Program-made: the position numbers and the translations under genes
In this document: positions 61,021 through 64,000 of the stretch, in pieces
Position numbering within the stretch: the stretch's first letter is position 1
Layout: the number at the start of each line of letters is the position of its first letter
Source of the DNA: Pseudonocardia asaccharolytica DSM 44247 = NBRC 16224
GTDB taxonomy: Bacteria > Actinomycetota > Actinomycetes > Mycobacteriales > Pseudonocardiaceae
Direction: 5' to 3'
DNA length: 64,000 bases
Assembly (NCBI RefSeq): GCF_000423625.1
Contig: NZ_AUII01000008.1
Coordinates: forward strand, 109,849 to 173,848
The notes under the pieces: model-generated
Databases searched by the model: none
What the model saw: only the letters and a program-made list of their open reading frames with translations
Told to the model about the DNA's origin: nothing

Positions 61021-61075
61021 CTTCTTCCCAGCTCAGCGGCCTATCCGGTGATCTTCCCTGCGGACCGCGTCGAAC

Positions 61076-61635
61076 TTACGTCGAACAAACCCCGAACGAC
61101 ACCTCCAGCGCCGTCGCTGCCGCCTCCCCGACCGCCCGCCGCCCGATGTAGTGCTCCAACGTCCGCAGGTTCGCGTGGCCGAGCTGGTCGGCGATCTCCC
61201 GCGGTGACAGCCCCGAATCGTGCAGCACGCCGGCGCAGGTCTTGCGGAAGACGTGGCTGGTCACCCAGGCGAACTCCCCGCTGCCACGCGCCTCGCGAAG
61301 CTCACGCGACAGATTCGACGGGTCGCGCCAGCCGCCGTGCGCATCCGGGAAGAGCGGGCGTACCCCGTCCGCGTCGACGATCCTGCGCTCGAGCATTCGC
61401 ATCGCGAACAGCGGGAGCGGGAGGGTGCGATGGCCGGCGTCGGAATTGGTCCGGCGGACCCGCAGCAGACCGGCTCCTTTCACCCGGAGAATCTTGTAGT
61501 CGATCTCGACCGAGGCATGGTCCATGTCGATCGTGTCCCAGTCCACCGCGATGGCCTCGCCGATCCGGACGCCCGTGGCGAGGAATCAGCGGGTGAGGTC
61601 GGGAAGGTCGCGGCGGACCGCGGACGGGTCGGCCT
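61076..61635 (-). pseudogene. Tyrosine recombinase (phage-type integrase), truncated with an internal stop
   Basis: The catalytic C-terminus is well preserved: FLATGVRIGEAIAVDWDTID (first active-site Arg), SHVFRKTCAG (H-x-x-R), QLGHANLRTLEHYIGR (His and nucleophile Tyr). An in-frame TGA at 61586-61588 sits where relatives have a coding residue, just before FLATGV. Sequence upstream of the stop (VRRDLPDLTR) remains homologous until about 61635, where the gene is cut off by the DUF433 gene running the other way. The N-terminal DNA-binding half is missing. It marks a decayed integrated element at tRNA-Asn. Confidence 0.8.
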
Positions 61636-61668
61636 CCAAGCGAGGCCGAAGCGGCTCGCTACCTGCGC

Positions 61669-62280
61669 GTGCCGCTGAGCACCCTGCACTACTGGTTGGA
61701 GGGCGGCGAGCGCCGCTCGAAGGTGTACCCGCCGGTGATCCGTCAGGCGCCTACCGGCCGCCATGCGCCGGTCATGTGGGCGGAGTTCATCGAGGCAGGG
61801 CTGCTGCGTAGCTACCGTCGCAACGGCATCCTGATGGCCGAGCTGCGGGCGTTCATCGATCTCCTGCGGTCTCGGTACGAGGTCCCATATCCATTGGCGG
61901 ACCGGCGCCCCTACATCTCCGGTCGTGAGCTCGTCCTGGAAGCGCAGGAGGAAGCCAAGCTCGACCCGGATTTCTGGCTCATCGCGCCCGTGCGCGGCCA
62001 GATCCTCCTCCTGCCGGCCTCGGACGCGTTCCTCCGGAAGGTCACCTGGGATGGCGACGTCGCGGCCAGCTGGCGCCCACACGACGACCCGGCGTCACCG
62101 GTGCAGATCGACCCGGAGCTCCGCCATGGCCGTCCGGCCGTCGGGGGTATCAGCACTGCCGTTATCCAGGAGCACGACGAGGCCGGGGAGGACCCCGAGG
62201 ACATCGCCGACGACTTCGGCCTGAGCGTCGACCAGGTCCGGTGGGCGCTCGCCTACGAGACCTCGATCCGGGCCGCCTGA
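61669..62280 (+). CDS. DUF433-domain antitoxin, 5'-truncated
   Basis: The 203-residue frame opens inside a helix-turn-helix (readable upstream as SEAEAARYLRVPLSTLHYWL from about 61636). It continues with VIRQAPTGRHAPVMWAEFIE and ends in a DUF433 domain (about 145-200; DPELRHGRPAVGGISTAVIQ, EDIADDFGLSVDQVRWALAY). Such proteins act as antitoxins for PIN-like toxins. The 5' end meets the truncated integrase at the same point, so a rearrangement probably removed the normal start; the GTG at 61669 is the first usable start. The paired toxin gene follows after 3 bp but is broken. Confidence 0.65.
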   Translation: MPLSTLHYWLEGGERRSKVYPPVIRQAPTGRHAPVMWAEFIEAGLLRSYRRNGILMAELRAFIDLLRSRYEVPYPLADRRPYISGRELVLEAQEEAKLDPDFWLIAPVRGQILLLPASDAFLRKVTWDGDVAASWRPHDDPASPVQIDPELRHGRPAVGGISTAVIQEHDEAGEDPEDIADDFGLSVDQVRWALAYETSIRAA

Positions 62281-62283
62281 GAC

Positions 62284-62760
62284 GTGCCGATCCGGCCGCC
62301 GGCGCCCGGGAGGCACTACAAGCCCGCGACCGTCCGGTTCTACTTCGACGCCGACGTCCTCGGCCTCGGCCTCGCCCACCAGATCGCGGGACTGCGCCCG
62401 GACGCCACCTACCCCGGCGACCCCGCGGGGTGGTGATGAGCGGTTGCGGCCGCCGTGCCCCATCACGAGCCCGTCGACGAAGGACGGGGACTGGATACCG
62501 CAGGTCACCGCACTCGGATGGTTGATCATCACCCGGGCGCGCGCATCCAGGAGCTCACGGCCGAGATCGCGGCTGTGCGGGACAGCGGGGCGCGGATGGT
62601 GGCACTCGGCAGCCGGGACGCCCGGGGTACGTTCGACCAGCTTGAGGTGTTCATGTCCCGGTGGCGGGCGATCCAGGTCTGCCTCGACGAGCCGGGCCCG
62701 TTCATCTACGTCGCGCCGCGTTCCACCTTCAGGAGGGCGAAGCTGGACGGCTCATCGTGA
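62284..62760 (+). pseudogene. PIN-like (DUF5615-type) toxin, frame-shifted
   Basis: Three consecutive pieces in alternating frames read as one toxin. The first is HYKPATVRFYFDADVLGLGL with AHQIAGLRPDATYPGDP (62284-62436, ends at a stop). The second is WIPQVTALGWLIITR (about 62490-62535). The third is AEIAAVRDSGARMVALGSRD, GTFDQLEVFMSRWRAI and FIYVAPRSTFRRAKLD (to 62760). At least two frameshifts are required. The DUF433 antitoxin partner is directly upstream. Non-functional as read. Confidence 0.6.
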
Positions 62761-63697
62761 TCAAAATGCACGGAAGCAGCAGCAGCGAGATATGGCGAAA
62801 GCGATGCAAAACGCATCGACCACGCGACGGTCGCGGGAACGGGGGCGTTCACGGGTCGTGACATTCGCACAGCAGGTCATTGGTGGCATCGGCGCATACT
62901 GGAGTCAGGATCAGTCTGTGTCAGGCTCGGACCGATGCCAGCACGTAGCGGCCACTTCTCGGCGACCGTGCGATGGTTCGGTCGCGACTGGATCGGGTCC
63001 GTGGGCCAGGATTTGCGTCGTTCAGCTGGTTCCGGACAACGCCGGTGACCACCGCCTGATCGCCTCTGTTTCGTGCGCCGATGTGCCGCGTCGTCGTGGT
63101 GCGTTATCGAGGTGCTTTCGCGTTCCGACGCCGAAGACGGACGGGGGTACACGGGCCGAATGGCTGCGGCGGCTTCACCGACGCCGTCCAAGGCCCGACA
63201 GACCACCTCCGAGCGTCCGGATGCTGTCACCGCTCTCCTCGGGGAAGCGCTGGTGCGGCGACCGGCGGTCCACGTGGTCGGCATCCCGGACGGCAGCAGG
63301 ACGGTCTGCGCGCCGCCGTGACTCTGGCACGCGTATCGGCAGTGCAGGACGTGCATGGGCGTCGCACACCTCGACGGTGAGCTGGTGCAGCGCGGCGATG
63401 TAGCGCTGGAGGTCTGGATGACCGCCGGTGCGGATCAGCCGGCAGTGGATTCGGCCAAGCTCCGCGACGACAGCTCGGAGCCGAGGGACGTCCGGTGTGT
63501 GCGAACCTACTCCGGCCGTGCGCGCTCGGTGCTCGAGTACGTGCACCTGCCGCTGGAACGCCATTCCCTGGCTCGCGGCACGCCCGTTCGTAGACCTTTT
63601 CATGCGCGGCCGACGATCAGGCTGAGCGGTCCGGTGTAGTCGGTGCCGAGGGCTGTGACCCCACCGCGGTACACAGGTTGAAAGGCTGGGGTGTTGG
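62761..63697. other. Region without a convincing gene between the toxin remnant and the IS630 transposase
   Basis: Base composition is less biased than elsewhere and no frame stays gene-like. A minus-strand frame (63175-63603) contains LRAVVAELGRIHCRLIRTGG and DLQRYIAALHQLTVEVCDAH, which could be a piece of a small helical protein, but its ends are not gene-like. I see no RNA gene. Confidence 0.4.
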
Positions 63698-64000
63698 CTA
63701 CGGGGGTTGGAGGGTCAGGCCCGTCGCGGCGATGAATCCGTCGAGCAGCCCCGGCCGGTACTGCATCTGTTTCAGGCGAGTTCTGACCAGGGTGGCGAGC
63801 TGGTCGGTGGTGCGGGCCGCGAGGTTGCCCAGGCCGCGTTTGAGGTGCGACCAGACGCCCTCGGCCGGGTTCAGCTCCGGGGCGTAGGGCGGGAGCCGGA
63901 ACACGGTCAGCCAGCACCGGGTGGCGATCAGCGCGCGCATCGCCGCGTCGAGGTGCCCGGTGGCGTTGTCCCACACCAGCACCAGCGGTCCGCGAGGCTG
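63698..64000 (-). mobile_element. IS630-family transposase, C-terminal part (runs off the window)
   Basis: The visible 100 codons contain PLVLVWDNATGHLD (DDE-site aspartate), FRLPPYAPELNPAEGVWSHL (the N-P-x-E catalytic glutamate) and a helical tail KRGLGNLAARTTDQLATLV. This is the C-terminal half of the DDE domain of an IS630-type transposase. The N-terminus is beyond 64000. The insertion's terminal inverted repeats cannot be checked from one end. Confidence 0.85.

Noticed and set aside
61021..64000. attR copy of the tRNA-Asn 3' end
   Set aside because: I looked for a second GGTTCGAGTCCAGTCGGAGG downstream of the integrase and did not see one within the window.

Overview
This is a chromosomal segment of a very GC-rich actinobacterium, most likely Pseudonocardiales (Pseudonocardia-like). 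The signs are strong GC bias at third codon positions, many GTG starts, GTGA/ATGA stop-start overlaps, and a conserved actinobacterial housekeeping order. The genes hemW, hrcA-dnaJ2-rsmE, phoH, ybeY, corC, a cytidine-deaminase-like gene, era, recO, uppS, arsR-zur, glyS, dgt and dnaG follow the same relative order as the Rv2388-Rv2343 region of Mycobacterium tuberculosis (recalled, not searched). Several genes appear leaderless: a TANNNT -10 box lies 6-8 nt before the start codon.

Layout. 1-1470: decayed edge with an RmlC-like cupin fragment and a Phd antitoxin / PIN toxin remnant. 1520-5786: hemW, then the hrcA-dnaJ2-rsmE heat-shock/rRNA methylation operon. 6067-9011: a cyclase-family hydrolase, a ThDP enzyme and an isochorismatase-like hydrolase. 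9120-11258: phoH, interrupted by a 360-residue class 3 intein with a LAGLIDADG endonuclease. 11275-16697: an IclR regulator divergent from a complete LivJGFHM-type ABC importer, which separates phoH from ybeY. 16922-28200: the ybeY-corC-cdd-lhgO-era block, recO, uppS, zur/arsR and glyS, with pseudogene scraps (erm methylase, histidine kinase) between recO and uppS. 28241-47186: a 19 kb surface-glycan locus inserted between glyS and dgt. It holds sugar-nucleotide genes, TetR, five glycosyltransferases, a polytopic membrane protein, a Wzx-like flippase, two paralogous mini membrane proteins, a glycoside hydrolase lipoprotein, a polysaccharide deacetylase and two ATP-grasp ligases. 47497-60280: RraA-like and DUF1932 genes, YdcF, dgt, a secreted HNH nuclease, a KARI-like protein, an ECF41 sigma factor, DinB, an amine oxidase, LysR, dnaG and a conserved partner. 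60322-64000: repeats, a small membrane protein, tRNA-Asn, a broken integrase, a decayed DUF433 toxin-antitoxin pair and an IS630-type transposase running off the right edge.

The most notable non-coding signals are two families of dispersed repeats. One is a near-perfect 50-bp palindrome, present three times, each at a gene 3' end and in two cases supplying the stop codon. The other is a roughly 34-bp hairpin, present three times near gene starts, whose stem shows compensatory base changes. The window also has a 74-bp nested inverted repeat beside dnaG, a 42-bp hairpin after rsmE, and a 9-1-9 inverted repeat upstream of the glycan operon that may be a TetR operator. No CRISPR array was seen.
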